This document shows, piece by piece, positions 1 through 8,792 of a DNA stretch of 64,000 nt (position 1 is the first letter of the stretch; every line of letters begins with the position of its first letter). A model generated the notes under the pieces. It did not search any database and was not told the DNA's origin. It saw only the letters and a program-made list of their open reading frames with translations. Source of the stretch: Acidobacteriota bacterium (GTDB taxonomy: Bacteria > Acidobacteriota > Vicinamibacteria > Vicinamibacterales > UBA8438); the NCBI GenBank assembly GCA_011523845.1, contig WTFV01000178.1, positions 1-64,000 of the forward strand, read 5' to 3'. The position numbers were made by a program, and so were the translations under genes.

Positions 1-1589
1 GAACCGTCCGTGCTCCCCACCAGCCGCAGGCCCAGCCAGTGCCGGCGGTTGCCGATCGTGTTGACGAGCAGTCGAACGGGACCCGTGTTGTTGCCGACCA
101 GCACGTCCACGTCCCCGTCGTTGTCCAGGTCGCCGAACGCGGCGCCGCGGCTCACCTCGGACAGCTCGAACACCGCCCCGGCCCGATCGGTGACATCCTC
201 GAAGCGCCGGTCGCCCAGATTGCGGAACAGCGTGTTGCGCTGTCCGTACGGGAACGGGTCGTCTTCGCGCCCGTCCACCGCCACCACCGTCCCGTTGACC
301 GCCATGACGTCGAGCCGGCCGTCGTTGTCGAAGTCGAACCACGCCGAGCCCCAGCCCGTGTAGGGCAGGCTGCCCGGTCCCAGCCGGGACGCTGCGCTGT
401 CGTCCCGGAACATCCCGGAGCCGTCGTTGACGTAGAGGTTGTTGCCCTCGGTCGTCAGGTGCGTCATGAACAGGTCTTCGTCGCCGTCGTCGTCGAAGTC
501 GCCGGCATCCACGCCCATGCCGGCCTCCGGCGTGCCGAGGCCGCTCAGCGCCGCGCCGGAGAGCAGCGCGGCGTCCATGAGCGTGCCGTCCCGCCGGTTG
601 ATCCAGAGGAGGTTCTCGGTGCCGTCGTTGGCGACGTAGATGTCCAGCCAGCCGTCGCCGTCGTAGTCGGCGGTGGCGACGCCCAGCGCGGGTCCGAATC
701 GCCCCAGCGTCGCGCGCGAGACGCCGCCGGTGTTCACGTGCCGGAGCGCGCTCTCGCTGATGTCCTCGAACGTGCCGTCGCCGCGGTTGCGATAGAGGCG
801 ATCCGGAAGCCCGCCGTACGTTTCCGGAGGACAGTAGTCGCGCGCCCCCGCCGTGTTGGGGCACTCGATGCGGTTGTCGAGGTCGTAGTCGACGTTGTTG
901 CCGACGTACAGATCCAGCCAGCCGTCCCGGTCGTAGTCGACGAACGCCGCCGAGACGCCGAACGCGTTTCGGGCTTCGATGCCGGCTGTGTCCGACACGT
1001 CGGTGAACGTCCCGTCGCCGTCGTTCCGAAAGAGCCGCTCCGACTCGAAGCTCGTGACGAGCAGATCGACCCAACCGTCGTTGTGGATGTCGCCCGCCGC
1101 GACACCGAAGCCGTATCCGTCGGCGTGCAGGCCGCTCTGTTCGGTCACGTCGACGAAGCGCCACGATCGGCTCCCGTCCGGGCCGACCTCGAGGTCGTTG
1201 CGGTAGAGGCGTCCGGTGAGCGGACCCGGGGACGCGGGCGGGATCAGGGCATCGGTGACGCTCGGGTCCGGGCCGAGCATGCGGCCCTGCACCAGGAACA
1301 CGTCCAGATCGCCGTCGTTGTCGGCGTCGAGCAGGCCGACGCCCGGGGGCAGGATCTCCGGGTAGTAGAAGTGCCCCGACGCACCGTTGAAGTGCACGAA
1401 GTCGAGACCCAGCTCGGCGGCGCGTTCGACGAACCAGTCCGCGGCGACCGCATCCGTCGACATCCCGCGAGCATCCTCCGAGGGCCCGGCCCCCGCCGAA
1501 CTCGCCCGCGAAGCCGGGTCCGGGGCGCACCCGCCGGCCACCGCCGCGATCAGCACGATTCGGATCGCGCCGTTCACCATGCGATTCAT
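1..1589 (-). CDS. CRTAC1-family FG-GAP/ASPIC lipoprotein (3' end outside window)
   Basis: About 529 residues are visible and the frame stays open to the window edge, so the C-terminus (the expected ASPIC/UnbV domain) is missing. The N-terminus has a short signal peptide with lipobox VAGGC near residue 20, which predicts an outer-membrane or periplasmic lipoprotein. Seven or so calcium-binding FG-GAP/VCBS blades of the type D-x-D-x-D-G-x-x-D follow, for example DADNDGDLDVFLVQG, DYDRDGWLDLYVGNN and DFDDDGDEDLFMTHL, making a beta-propeller. The start ATG lies 4 bp past the stop of the TPR lipoprotein gene upstream; a second in-frame ATG at 1580 is possible. It is the last visible gene of a receptor-CRTAC1-TPR-CRTAC1 operon and closely resembles the protein at 3438-5345. 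In Acidobacteriota and Bacteroidota such proteins accompany TonB-dependent receptors; the substrate is unknown. Confidence 0.9.
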   Translation of the reverse strand, partial: MNRMVNGAIRIVLIAAVAGGCAPDPASRASSAGAGPSEDARGMSTDAVAADWFVERAAELGLDFVHFNGASGHFYYPEILPPGVGLLDADNDGDLDVFLVQGRMLGPDPSVTDALIPPASPGPLTGRLYRNDLEVGPDGSRSWRFVDVTEQSGLHADGYGFGVAAGDIHNDGWVDLLVTSFESERLFRNDGDGTFTDVSDTAGIEARNAFGVSAAFVDYDRDGWLDLYVGNNVDYDLDNRIECPNTAGARDYCPPETYGGLPDRLYRNRGDGTFEDISESALRHVNTGGVSRATLGRFGPALGVATADYDGDGWLDIYVANDGTENLLWINRRDGTLMDAALLSGAALSGLGTPEAGMGVDAGDFDDDGDEDLFMTHLTTEGNNLYVNDGSGMFRDDSAASRLGPGSLPYTGWGSAWFDFDNDGRLDVMAVNGTVVAVDGREDDPFPYGQRNTLFRNLGDRRFEDVTDRAGAVFELSEVSRGAAFGDLDNDGDVDVLVGNNTGPVRLLVNTIGNRRHWLGLRLVGSTDG

Positions 1590-1593
1590 CCTA

Positions 1594-3441
1594 CTAGCGA
1601 ATCGCGCCGGCCGACCGTTCGAGAAACGGATCGAACTCGACGGGATCGTCGCTGCGCCACGGCAGACCGCGTTCGTAGTGCGTCAGCTTCTCCCGCATGC
1701 CCGGCACGAGGTCCGGGCGCCCCCCCCGCGCGGCCCGGTCGACGGCGTTCCGCTGCCAGCTCGCCGCCTCGCCGAAGCGCCCCGTTGCCGCCAGGGCCAT
1801 GGCCATCGACTCGCCCAGGTCGAGGGTGCGGGCGGCCTCCGGGAGCGCCTCCAGGAGAGCGAGCGCGCGGTCGCCGTCCCTGACCTCCGGATCGGGTGCG
1901 CCACTGAGGAGGCGCGCCAGCGCGTGGACGAAGAAAGGCTGATCCGGGTAGGCCGCCATCCCTTCGCTGAACCGGTCCCGCGCGTCGGCGTGGCGGCCGA
2001 GCCGGACGAGCGTGATGGCATGACCGAACGGCGCTTCCTCGATCCGCGGGTCGCCCGGGGCGCCTTCCTCCATGACCCGCTCGTACTGCCGCAACGCTTC
2101 CTCGAAGCGGCCCTCCCGGCGCAGGAGGCCGGCCAGCGCGAGCCGCGCCTCGACGTAGGCCGGCTCGTGCCGAACGGCCGCATCGAGGCGTTCGATCGCT
2201 TCCGGACGGCGGCCCGCACCTTCCAGCAGCACGCCCAGGCTGAAGTGCGCCAGCGCAAAGTCGGGCGCGGTCTGCAGGATCCGTTCGAACTCGGTGAACG
2301 CCCCGCCCGGGTCTCCCATCTGGAACAGCACCGTGCCGAGCCGGTGCCGCAGGGTCGGGTCGGCAGGCTCCAGCACGAGTCCCCGCCTGAAGTGCCCGGC
2401 GGCCGCGACCCAGTCGCGCCGGCTGAGCGCCCGGTTCCCCCGCCGCTCGTAAGCCCGCGGACTCTCGATCAGCGTGTCGAGCTCCTCCATCAGCGGGTCT
2501 TCTGCAAGGATCGCGACGTCCGCGCGCTGCCGCATGTGCGCCTCGGCCCGATCGAGGCGGCCGAGTCCCCGGTAGGCGAGCGCCAGGGGATAGTGGACGC
2601 CGACGGCCGTCTGCCCGCTGAGCCGCAGCCCCTCTTCCAGGAACTCGACGGCGCGGGCGTAGTCGCTGGCCGCGAGCGCGGCGCGGCCGATGCCGACGTG
2701 GGCGACGACCGAGTCGGGCTGCATGGCGAGTTGCGTCGTGAACAGGGGCTCCGCCTCCTCGGGTCGTCCCAGCAGCAGGTGCACCTCGCCCAGCCACAGC
2801 AGGGTCAGCGGGTCGTCCGGCCGGAGGCGCAGCACCTCGTTGAAGGCGGCGATGGAATCCTCCAGTGCGCCGGTGGTCCTGTAGAGGTGCCCGAGGTAGT
2901 ACGGCCAGCGTGCGTCGTCCGGCGCCAGCGTCTGCGCCCGCCGCAGGTGCGGCTCGGCGGCGTCGTGCAGCGCCGCGGCCATCAGCAGCTTCCCCATGTC
3001 GCCGTACGCGTCGGCGCGCCTCGCCGCATTCGCGGTCGGTGTCTGCACGATCGCGGTCAGCGCCGCGTGTTGCGCGCGCACCTGGTCCCGTACGAACACG
3101 TCGGTGGCGGAAAGGTCCGGCAAGGCGATTGTCGGCGCGGCCTCGCCCTCCGCACCCGGGCCGCCTCCTCCGCCGCAGCCGCCGGCGGCGACCGCGAGCC
3201 AGACCAGCAGCGCAACGCCCACGAAGGCGTGGCGCCCGCTCGCGAGATCCGTCCGACCGCGGCGCCGCTCGAATGCAGCCAAGCCCACGCTCGCAACGCT
3301 TCGCCTGGCGGCACCCGTCCGACCGCGGCGCCGCTCGAATGCAGCCAAGCCCACGCCCGCAACGCTTCGCCTGGCGGCACCCGTCCGACCGCGGCGCCGC
3401 TCGAATACGGCCGGGCCCACGCCACGGGCTCCTGGCCTCAT
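1594..3441 (-). CDS. TPR-repeat lipoprotein
   Basis: From the ATG at 3441, which overlaps the upstream CRTAC1 stop as ATGA, the product is 615 residues. A hydrophobic segment ending in the lipobox AAGGC lies about 75 residues in and is followed by poly-Gly, so this is a lipoprotein. The mature part is a series of tetratricopeptide repeats, for example near HLRRAQTLAPDDARWPYYLG and LGVLLEGAGRRPEAIERLD, and is expected to act as a periplasmic protein-interaction scaffold. The N-terminal 60 residues are encoded by three tandem 66-bp DNA repeats and are poor signal-peptide material. The true start may therefore be the GTG at 3288, giving 564 residues, with the repeats serving as an intergenic spacer. 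It sits between two CRTAC1 genes and is probably co-transcribed with them. The family is clear; its specific partner is not. Confidence 0.88.
   Translation of the reverse strand: MRPGARGVGPAVFERRRGRTGAARRSVAGVGLAAFERRRGRTGAARRSVASVGLAAFERRRGRTDLASGRHAFVGVALLVWLAVAAGGCGGGGGPGAEGEAAPTIALPDLSATDVFVRDQVRAQHAALTAIVQTPTANAARRADAYGDMGKLLMAAALHDAAEPHLRRAQTLAPDDARWPYYLGHLYRTTGALEDSIAAFNEVLRLRPDDPLTLLWLGEVHLLLGRPEEAEPLFTTQLAMQPDSVVAHVGIGRAALAASDYARAVEFLEEGLRLSGQTAVGVHYPLALAYRGLGRLDRAEAHMRQRADVAILAEDPLMEELDTLIESPRAYERRGNRALSRRDWVAAAGHFRRGLVLEPADPTLRHRLGTVLFQMGDPGGAFTEFERILQTAPDFALAHFSLGVLLEGAGRRPEAIERLDAAVRHEPAYVEARLALAGLLRREGRFEEALRQYERVMEEGAPGDPRIEEAPFGHAITLVRLGRHADARDRFSEGMAAYPDQPFFVHALARLLSGAPDPEVRDGDRALALLEALPEAARTLDLGESMAMALAATGRFGEAASWQRNAVDRAARGGRPDLVPGMREKLTHYERGLPWRSDDPVEFDPFLERSAGAIR
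3246..3427. repeat. three tandem 66-bp repeats
   Basis: Three copies in direct tandem have their core at 3265, 3331 and 3397, exactly 66 bp (22 codons) apart. The first two are nearly identical and the third is diverged. The core CCGCTCGAATGCAGC also occurs at 19691 and 61070 inside a longer shared element. The repeats fall between the stop of one lipoprotein gene and the signal peptide of the next. Confidence 0.9.
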
Positions 3442-5345
3442 GGGGCCGTCCCCGTGCCTTCGGCCAGCGTCGTGTAACCGTCGATCGGGAGATCGTTCCA
3501 TTCCTCGACCCGTCCGCTCGGCCAGACTACACGCACGAGCGGCGCCTCCGCCGACCGGCCCAGTCCGATCAGCACCCGGGGATCGCGCGCCGAGGCATAG
3601 CTGCCGTCCGTGCGAACGTGCCGCCAGGCCGCCTCGCCGCTTCGCATCACGGCGACACGCGCGCCGAGCATGTCGCGTGGCGCATCGCGGCCGGCGAGCC
3701 GCAGACCCAGCCAGTGGTTGCGGTTCCCCACCTCGTTGACGAAGAGTCGCGCCCGCCCGCTGTTGTTCGATACGACCACGTCGGTGTCGCCGTCGTTGTC
3801 GATGTCCCCGAACGCCGCGCCGCGGCTGATCTCGGACAGCCGGAGAGCCGCGCCGGCTCTGTCCGTAACGTCCTCGAACCGCCCGTTGCGGAGATTGCGG
3901 AAGAGCAGATTGGTCTCGTCGTACGGAAACGGGTGGTCGCCGCGCCCGTCGATCGCCTCTATCGCGCCGTTGACCGCCAGCAGGTCGAGCCAGCCGTCGT
4001 TGTCGACGTCGAACCACGCGGTGCCGAATCCGGTGCGCCCATGGCTCGCCGGCCCCAGGCCGGTCCGGATGCTCACGTCCTCGAAGAACGCGTCGCCGTC
4101 GTTCTCGTAGAGGTTGTTCCCCTCGTTCGGCAGGTGGGTCATGAACAGATCGAAATCGCCGTCGTTGTCGAAGTCTCCGGCGTCCACGCCCATGCTCGCC
4201 TCCGCCGCGCCGTCCCCGCTCAGCGCCGCCCCGGACAGCAGGCCGCCGTCCCGGAACGTGCCGTCGCCCTGGTTCATCCACAGCAGGTTCGCGTGCACGT
4301 CGTTGGCGACGTAGATGTCGATCCAGCCGTCGCCGTCGAAGTCGGCGGTCGACACGCCGAGGGCCGGTCCGAACCGGGCCCCGGTGAGCGCGTTGACCGT
4401 CTCGTCGACGAACCGGCCGTTCCCCGCGTTGCGGTAGAGCCGGTCGGCCTGCGGCGCGTACACCTCCGGCGTGCAGTAGTCCCGCCGGCCGGAGAGGCCC
4501 GTGCACGGGCGGTCCGTCTCGATGCTGTACTGCACGTAGTTGCCGACGTACAGGTCCAGCCAGCCGTCGCGGTCGTAGTCGAGGAAGGCTGCCGATACGC
4601 TCCAGCCGCCGCCCTCGGCGCCGCTCGATTCCGATACGTCCGTGAAGGTGCCGTCGCAGTTGTTGCGGAACAGTCGATTCGGGCCCAGGTTCGTCAGGTA
4701 CAGGTCCGTGCAGCCGTCGTTGGTGACGTCGCCGGCCGCCACTCCCATGCCGTATCCGGGCGCGTCGATCCCGCTCCGCTCGGTCACGTCGGTGAAGCGC
4801 ACCGATCGCGTTCCGTCGGCTTCGACGCGCACATCGTTCCGGAAGAGCCGGCCTCCCGGCTCGATGGCGGCGTCCGCGGCCGGCCTGGCGGGGTCCCGGG
4901 CGGAGCCCGCGCCGAGCGGGCGTCCCTGCACCAGGTAGACGTCCAGGTCGCCGTCGTCGTCGTAGTCGAGCAGGCCGGCCCCGGCCGGGATCATCTCCGG
5001 AAAGTAGTAGCGGCCGGACATGCCGTTGGTGTGGGTGAAGTCGAGGCCGGCGGCAACGGCGCGTTCCGCGAACCAGTCGCCCGCGGCAGCCTCGCCCGCG
5101 GCGGCCTCGTCCGCGGCGGCCGTGGCTCCGGCGTTCGTCGCGGGGGCGGTGCCGGGCTGCACTCCGCCAGTCGCCGGGGCGCCGTCGCCGCAGGATAGGT
5201 TCAGCCCCGCGGCCAGCAGGGCCGCCGAGATCGCGGTCCTTGCGGGAAGCAACCCCGGGCGGTCCGTACCGCGAAGGACCGCCCGGGACAGTACGCGCAC
5301 GGCTAGCGCCCCGAAACGCCTCGTTGGTTCGGCGTTTCGGGGCAT
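3438..5345 (-). CDS. CRTAC1-family FG-GAP/VCBS lipoprotein with ASPIC/UnbV domain
   Basis: Up to 635 residues. The lipobox LNLSC sits at residues 48-52, so the mature protein should be lipid-anchored. The body has repeated calcium-binding blades (DYDDDGDLDVYLVQG, DYDRDGWLDLYVGNY, DFDNDGDFDLFMTHL, DIDNDGDTDVVVSNN) followed by the C-terminal ASPIC/UnbV module, seen as NHWLGLRLAGRDAPRDMLGA and VWPSGRVEEW. The ATG at 5345 would place two perfect 12-bp hairpins inside the coding sequence. The TTG at 5252 gives a cleaner signal peptide (LLPARTAISAALLAAGLNLSC) and leaves the hairpins in the leader, so the start is uncertain. It follows the receptor gene by 63 bp and overlaps the TPR gene by ATGA. 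It probably works with the receptor at the outer membrane, but the ligand is unknown. Confidence 0.9.
   Translation of the reverse strand: MPRNAEPTRRFGALAVRVLSRAVLRGTDRPGLLPARTAISAALLAAGLNLSCGDGAPATGGVQPGTAPATNAGATAAADEAAAGEAAAGDWFAERAVAAGLDFTHTNGMSGRYYFPEMIPAGAGLLDYDDDGDLDVYLVQGRPLGAGSARDPARPAADAAIEPGGRLFRNDVRVEADGTRSVRFTDVTERSGIDAPGYGMGVAAGDVTNDGCTDLYLTNLGPNRLFRNNCDGTFTDVSESSGAEGGGWSVSAAFLDYDRDGWLDLYVGNYVQYSIETDRPCTGLSGRRDYCTPEVYAPQADRLYRNAGNGRFVDETVNALTGARFGPALGVSTADFDGDGWIDIYVANDVHANLLWMNQGDGTFRDGGLLSGAALSGDGAAEASMGVDAGDFDNDGDFDLFMTHLPNEGNNLYENDGDAFFEDVSIRTGLGPASHGRTGFGTAWFDVDNDGWLDLLAVNGAIEAIDGRGDHPFPYDETNLLFRNLRNGRFEDVTDRAGAALRLSEISRGAAFGDIDNDGDTDVVVSNNSGRARLFVNEVGNRNHWLGLRLAGRDAPRDMLGARVAVMRSGEAAWRHVRTDGSYASARDPRVLIGLGRSAEAPLVRVVWPSGRVEEWNDLPIDGYTTLAEGTGTAP
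5254..5342 (-). terminator. two consecutive perfect 12-bp hairpins after the receptor gene
   Basis: Stem 5309-5320 pairs perfectly with 5331-5342 around a 10-nt loop. Stem 5254-5265 pairs perfectly with 5276-5287, also around a 10-nt loop. Both lie just downstream of the receptor stop and upstream of the likely lipoprotein start. No T-run follows, so they may be mRNA-processing or stability elements or attenuators rather than classical Rho-independent terminators. Confidence 0.55.
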
Positions 5346-5408
5346 CCCCTCCGCTCCATGACCTTGCGCCTCAGCACGTGGTTTCGCTGCGTTCTGCGGC
5401 GCAAGCTC

Positions 5409-8400
5409 CTAGAAGTCGATCTGGCCGCCGATCTGCACCAGCCTGGGATCGATGATGTAGTTCGGGGCTCCCCAGCGCGGGCCGAACGAGCTGTTGACGT
5501 CACGCACGTCGCTCGTGTTCATCAGGTTGTACGCGTCCAGGTTGATCTGGAACCGCAACCGCCCGTAGTTGATGATCTTGCTGATCCGGAAGTCGAGCCG
5601 CGAGATCCGATCCTCGAACAACGTCTGCGGCGCCACCAGCGGGACCAGCGCCCAGCCCGCCGAGAGAGGCCGTCCGAGCCCGACGGTGTCGGCGCTCGAG
5701 ATCAGCAGGTTCGCGTTGTAGTCCGGCCCGGAGAGGTTCTGGTACGCCGCGCTGACGAACAGGTCGCCCGGCAACGGAATGGAGCCGAACGCCTTGACCT
5801 GTGTCTGGGCCATGAACGGGGTGACGACCCGGCAGTGCAGCATCTCCTGCGGCGAGTCGATGGTGAAGCACTGGTCGTCGATCGACCTGCCGGTGTCGAA
5901 CCCGCCGCCGAACTGGATGCCGTTGGCGAGCCGGCCGTCCAGCGTCACGTTGAAGAAGTGATTCCGGCGGATGTCCTTTCCGAACTTGTCGGTCCGGGTG
6001 ATGATGTTCTCGACCTGCCCGAACTTGTCCGGGTTGAGGTCGTACAGCCCGCAGATCTCGTTGCCCCCGCCGCCCGGAAGCCCCGCGTGGCTCGGCGCCA
6101 TGACGCAGTACGGGCTGTAGTCGCCCGCGGTCACCGCCAGGTTGTCGGTCCGCCGGTTCTTGCTGTCGTTCTGCTGGTTGTACCCGCCGTTGTTGAAGTA
6201 GTAGCCGACGGTCATCGACAGGCCCTGGACCAGCTCCTGTTGCAGCTCCGCCGACATGTCCCAGTTGCTGTCGCGCAGGCTGTTCAGCACGTCCGGATCC
6301 CACAGGATGGCGTTGGGATTCAACTGGCCGAAGTTGTTGTTGTCGATCGCGCCGCATTCCCCGTTCGCCCCGAAGTTGCCCAGGTTGCAGTCGGGGACGT
6401 AGTTCCCGTTGGCGTCGTTCCAGGCCCGGTTCGTGCTGTTCACCGACCGCACGATGGGATTGTTGGCGTTGGTGATCTCGGTGCCGATCTTCGCCACGTA
6501 GCGTCCCAGGGACGCCTTGACGGCCGTCCTGCCGTCACCGAACAGGTCGTAGGCGACCCCCACGCGCGGGTTGATGTCCCACCAGTTCGGCGTGCCTGTC
6601 CGCGCCTCGAAGCTCCGGGTGGGCAGCCACGGGTTGACCCTCGGAAAGTCTCCCCAGGGATTGACCGGGTTCGGGTCGTCCGGCTGCTGCTGCGCGGGGC
6701 TGTAGCCGTACAGGTTGTCGATCCGCACGCCCATGTTGATGGACCAGCGGTCGATGGTCCATTGATCCTGGGCGTAGAACCCCATGTCCCGGGCGCGATC
6801 CCGCTGCAGGTAGGGCGTCGACCACTGCGTGAGCCGGTTGGGCACCCCGTTGCGGAACCGGTAGTGCACGTTGTTGCCGGCATTGAGGAGGTAGACGTTG
6901 TCCACCAGTTGCTCCGCCTGGACGCCGGCCTTGAAGTTGTGCGAACCGGTGACGTACGACACCGAGAAGCGCTGGCTGTAGCGATCGGTGTTGTTGGGGT
7001 CGCCCCGCAGCCAGCCGTAGTTGCCGTAGGTGATCCCGGTCCCCACGTCGTTGATCAGTACGTCCTCCGCCTGGACGCCCGGCATCAGGAAGGTGTTCCA
7101 CTGCGAGATCGCGATCGTGCCGCCCGCCTCCAGCAGCAGGCGGCTCGTCTGCGTGGACGTCCACGTGAACTGCATCAGGCGGTTCGGGTCGAAACGATAG
7201 CCGGGCGCCGACTCCTGCATCCGGTTGGCGTTGGTGGAGCCGCAGTTGCAGGCGCGCTGCTCGTCGTAGGTGAAGTTGAACTTGTGGTTGTCCGCCGCCT
7301 GCCAGGTGATCCGGCTCAGGTACGAGTCGTACCACTCCAGCCGCCCGCTGTAGCGGTTGTCCGGCATGTCCGTGTACGGGATGAAGTTCACGACCCGCCG
7401 CTCCGCGCCCGGCGGCGTGAGGTACTGCGGCTGGCCAGTGGGCGGCGCGCCCGGGAAGGTGCTCTGGTTCCAGTGGACCCCGGCGTGCCTCCGCGAGAAG
7501 CCCCAGCTCCGCCCGGCCAGGAAGAACCACAGCCGGTCGCGCATGATCGGTCCGCCCAGGCTCAGCGACTGGTCCCACATCTTCAGCGTCGAGTTCGCCG
7601 TGTCGAGACCGGCGTCGCGCAGCTCCGGCGTCAGGTTCTGGCTCTCCATGCTGTCGTTGGCGAAGAAGCCGGCCGCGATGCCGCTGAACCTGTTGCCGCC
7701 CTCCTTCGGGATGACGTTGACCACCGCGCCGTCGGCGTTCGTGTCGGCCGAGACGCCCGTCGTCTGCAGCACCATCTCCTGCACCGCCGCCGAGTTGATC
7801 TGGTAGCTGCTGTTCCCGAAGCTGTTCTCGATGCCCATCCCGTCCATCGCGACCTTGGTGCCCGCCTTGCCGTGGTACTCGCCGCCCACCTGGGACGTAT
7901 AGCGTCCACCGACGTCGGCGAGGCCGGTGAACCCGGGCGTGAGGGTGACGAGGTTGTTGACGTGCTTGGTGCTCATGGGCAGGGTCGAGAGCACCTCGTC
8001 GGTCACCAGGGTCTGCCGGCGGACGTTCTGCACGTCGACCACGGGGGCCGCCCCGGTCACCGTGATCGTCTCCTCGATCCCGCCGACCGCCATGGCCGAG
8101 TCGACGTTGGCCGTGAACCCGGTGGTCAGCTCGATCCCCTCGCGGATGATCGTGCTGAAACCGGGCAGCGAGAAGGTGACCGTGTAGACCCCCGGCCGCA
8201 GGTCGACGATGGAGTACAGGCCCTGACTGTCGGTGATGGCCACGCGCTGGCCTTCGATCAGTGCCGGGCTCGCGGCGGTGACGGTCACCCCGGGCAGCAC
8301 GCCGCCCGTGTTGTCCGACACCGTTCCGGAGATGCCTTGCGCGAACGCTGCGGTTGGCGCAAGTAGGACGACGCCGAAGACGATGCACGCTCGATGCGAA

Positions 8401-8417
8401 CCAGAGACGATCCTCAC
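5409..8417 (-). CDS. Oar-like TonB-dependent receptor
   Basis: 1002 residues from a GTG at 8417, chosen because AAAGGAG lies 7 bp upstream. A signal peptide ending AFAQ is followed by a carboxypeptidase-regulatory-like beta-sandwich (GISGTVSDNTGGVLPGVTV) and a plug domain (near LPMSTKHVNNLVTLTPGFTG). A long beta-barrel ends in the aromatic outer-membrane signature QIDF. This architecture is typical of acidobacterial receptors that import large or complex substrates using TonB energy. No substrate can be read from the sequence. It is a close paralogue of the receptor just upstream (8793-11837), with long identical stretches such as the plug region. Downstream CRTAC1 and TPR lipoproteins suggest a surface uptake or display complex. 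Confidence 0.93.
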   Translation of the reverse strand: MRIVSGSHRACIVFGVVLLAPTAAFAQGISGTVSDNTGGVLPGVTVTAASPALIEGQRVAITDSQGLYSIVDLRPGVYTVTFSLPGFSTIIREGIELTTGFTANVDSAMAVGGIEETITVTGAAPVVDVQNVRRQTLVTDEVLSTLPMSTKHVNNLVTLTPGFTGLADVGGRYTSQVGGEYHGKAGTKVAMDGMGIENSFGNSSYQINSAAVQEMVLQTTGVSADTNADGAVVNVIPKEGGNRFSGIAAGFFANDSMESQNLTPELRDAGLDTANSTLKMWDQSLSLGGPIMRDRLWFFLAGRSWGFSRRHAGVHWNQSTFPGAPPTGQPQYLTPPGAERRVVNFIPYTDMPDNRYSGRLEWYDSYLSRITWQAADNHKFNFTYDEQRACNCGSTNANRMQESAPGYRFDPNRLMQFTWTSTQTSRLLLEAGGTIAISQWNTFLMPGVQAEDVLINDVGTGITYGNYGWLRGDPNNTDRYSQRFSVSYVTGSHNFKAGVQAEQLVDNVYLLNAGNNVHYRFRNGVPNRLTQWSTPYLQRDRARDMGFYAQDQWTIDRWSINMGVRIDNLYGYSPAQQQPDDPNPVNPWGDFPRVNPWLPTRSFEARTGTPNWWDINPRVGVAYDLFGDGRTAVKASLGRYVAKIGTEITNANNPIVRSVNSTNRAWNDANGNYVPDCNLGNFGANGECGAIDNNNFGQLNPNAILWDPDVLNSLRDSNWDMSAELQQELVQGLSMTVGYYFNNGGYNQQNDSKNRRTDNLAVTAGDYSPYCVMAPSHAGLPGGGGNEICGLYDLNPDKFGQVENIITRTDKFGKDIRRNHFFNVTLDGRLANGIQFGGGFDTGRSIDDQCFTIDSPQEMLHCRVVTPFMAQTQVKAFGSIPLPGDLFVSAAYQNLSGPDYNANLLISSADTVGLGRPLSAGWALVPLVAPQTLFEDRISRLDFRISKIINYGRLRFQINLDAYNLMNTSDVRDVNSSFGPRWGAPNYIIDPRLVQIGGQIDF

Positions 8418-8792
8418 GTCACGACTCCTTTCCGATTCGGCCGCGCCCTGCCTGAATGCAGGTGCGGCCACGCCGTCGCCGTGCGCGCGGCCAGCGGGCC
8501 GCGTACTGCCGTCAACACCTCATCGCCGGAACGACCTCCCGCGTTCTGCGCCTACTCTGGCAGATGTGGACGAGGATAGTCATCAGAATTCGTCGCCCTG
8601 GCGGGCCGCGTCGGAGGAATGCCCAGGGACTCCCGCGGGCCGGCAGACACGCCATCGGCGCGCAGTCTCCGACTCGCGGGCGCCAGTCAACGGCCACACG
8701 CCGCCAGCCCAGGCCGCGAACCGCCGGTTGAAGCGCGCCCGGCACCCCGCCGCCCAGTGGACGCGGCCCGACCCGGTGACGGCGGCAGCCCA
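8418..8792. other. intergenic region between the receptor paralogues
   Basis: 375 bp without a credible gene. The stretch at about 8520-8600 aligns, with small gaps, to about 11955-12040 upstream of the other receptor, so it is probably a shared promoter or leader. The stretch 8701-8745 is a decayed copy of the 3' end of the phosphatase gene at 14185. Both parallels suggest that the receptor was duplicated together with its upstream DNA. Confidence 0.6.
8425..8431 (-). promoter_or_regulatory. Shine-Dalgarno site that sets the receptor start
   Basis: AAAGGAG lies 7 bp before the GTG at 8417. It supports that start over an ATG 54 bp further upstream. Confidence 0.8.

Noticed and set aside
3246..3427. 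The three 66-bp repeats as a CRISPR array
   Set aside because: The units are contiguous direct tandem copies without unique spacers, and there are no cas genes.
5358..8366. A 1002-codon open frame on the plus strand opposite the first TonB receptor
   Set aside because: It is antisense to a clear receptor with signal peptide, plug and barrel, its translation is low-complexity Arg/Val/Asp without any domain, and such long shadows are normal in DNA of this GC content. The same applies to 8619-11780.
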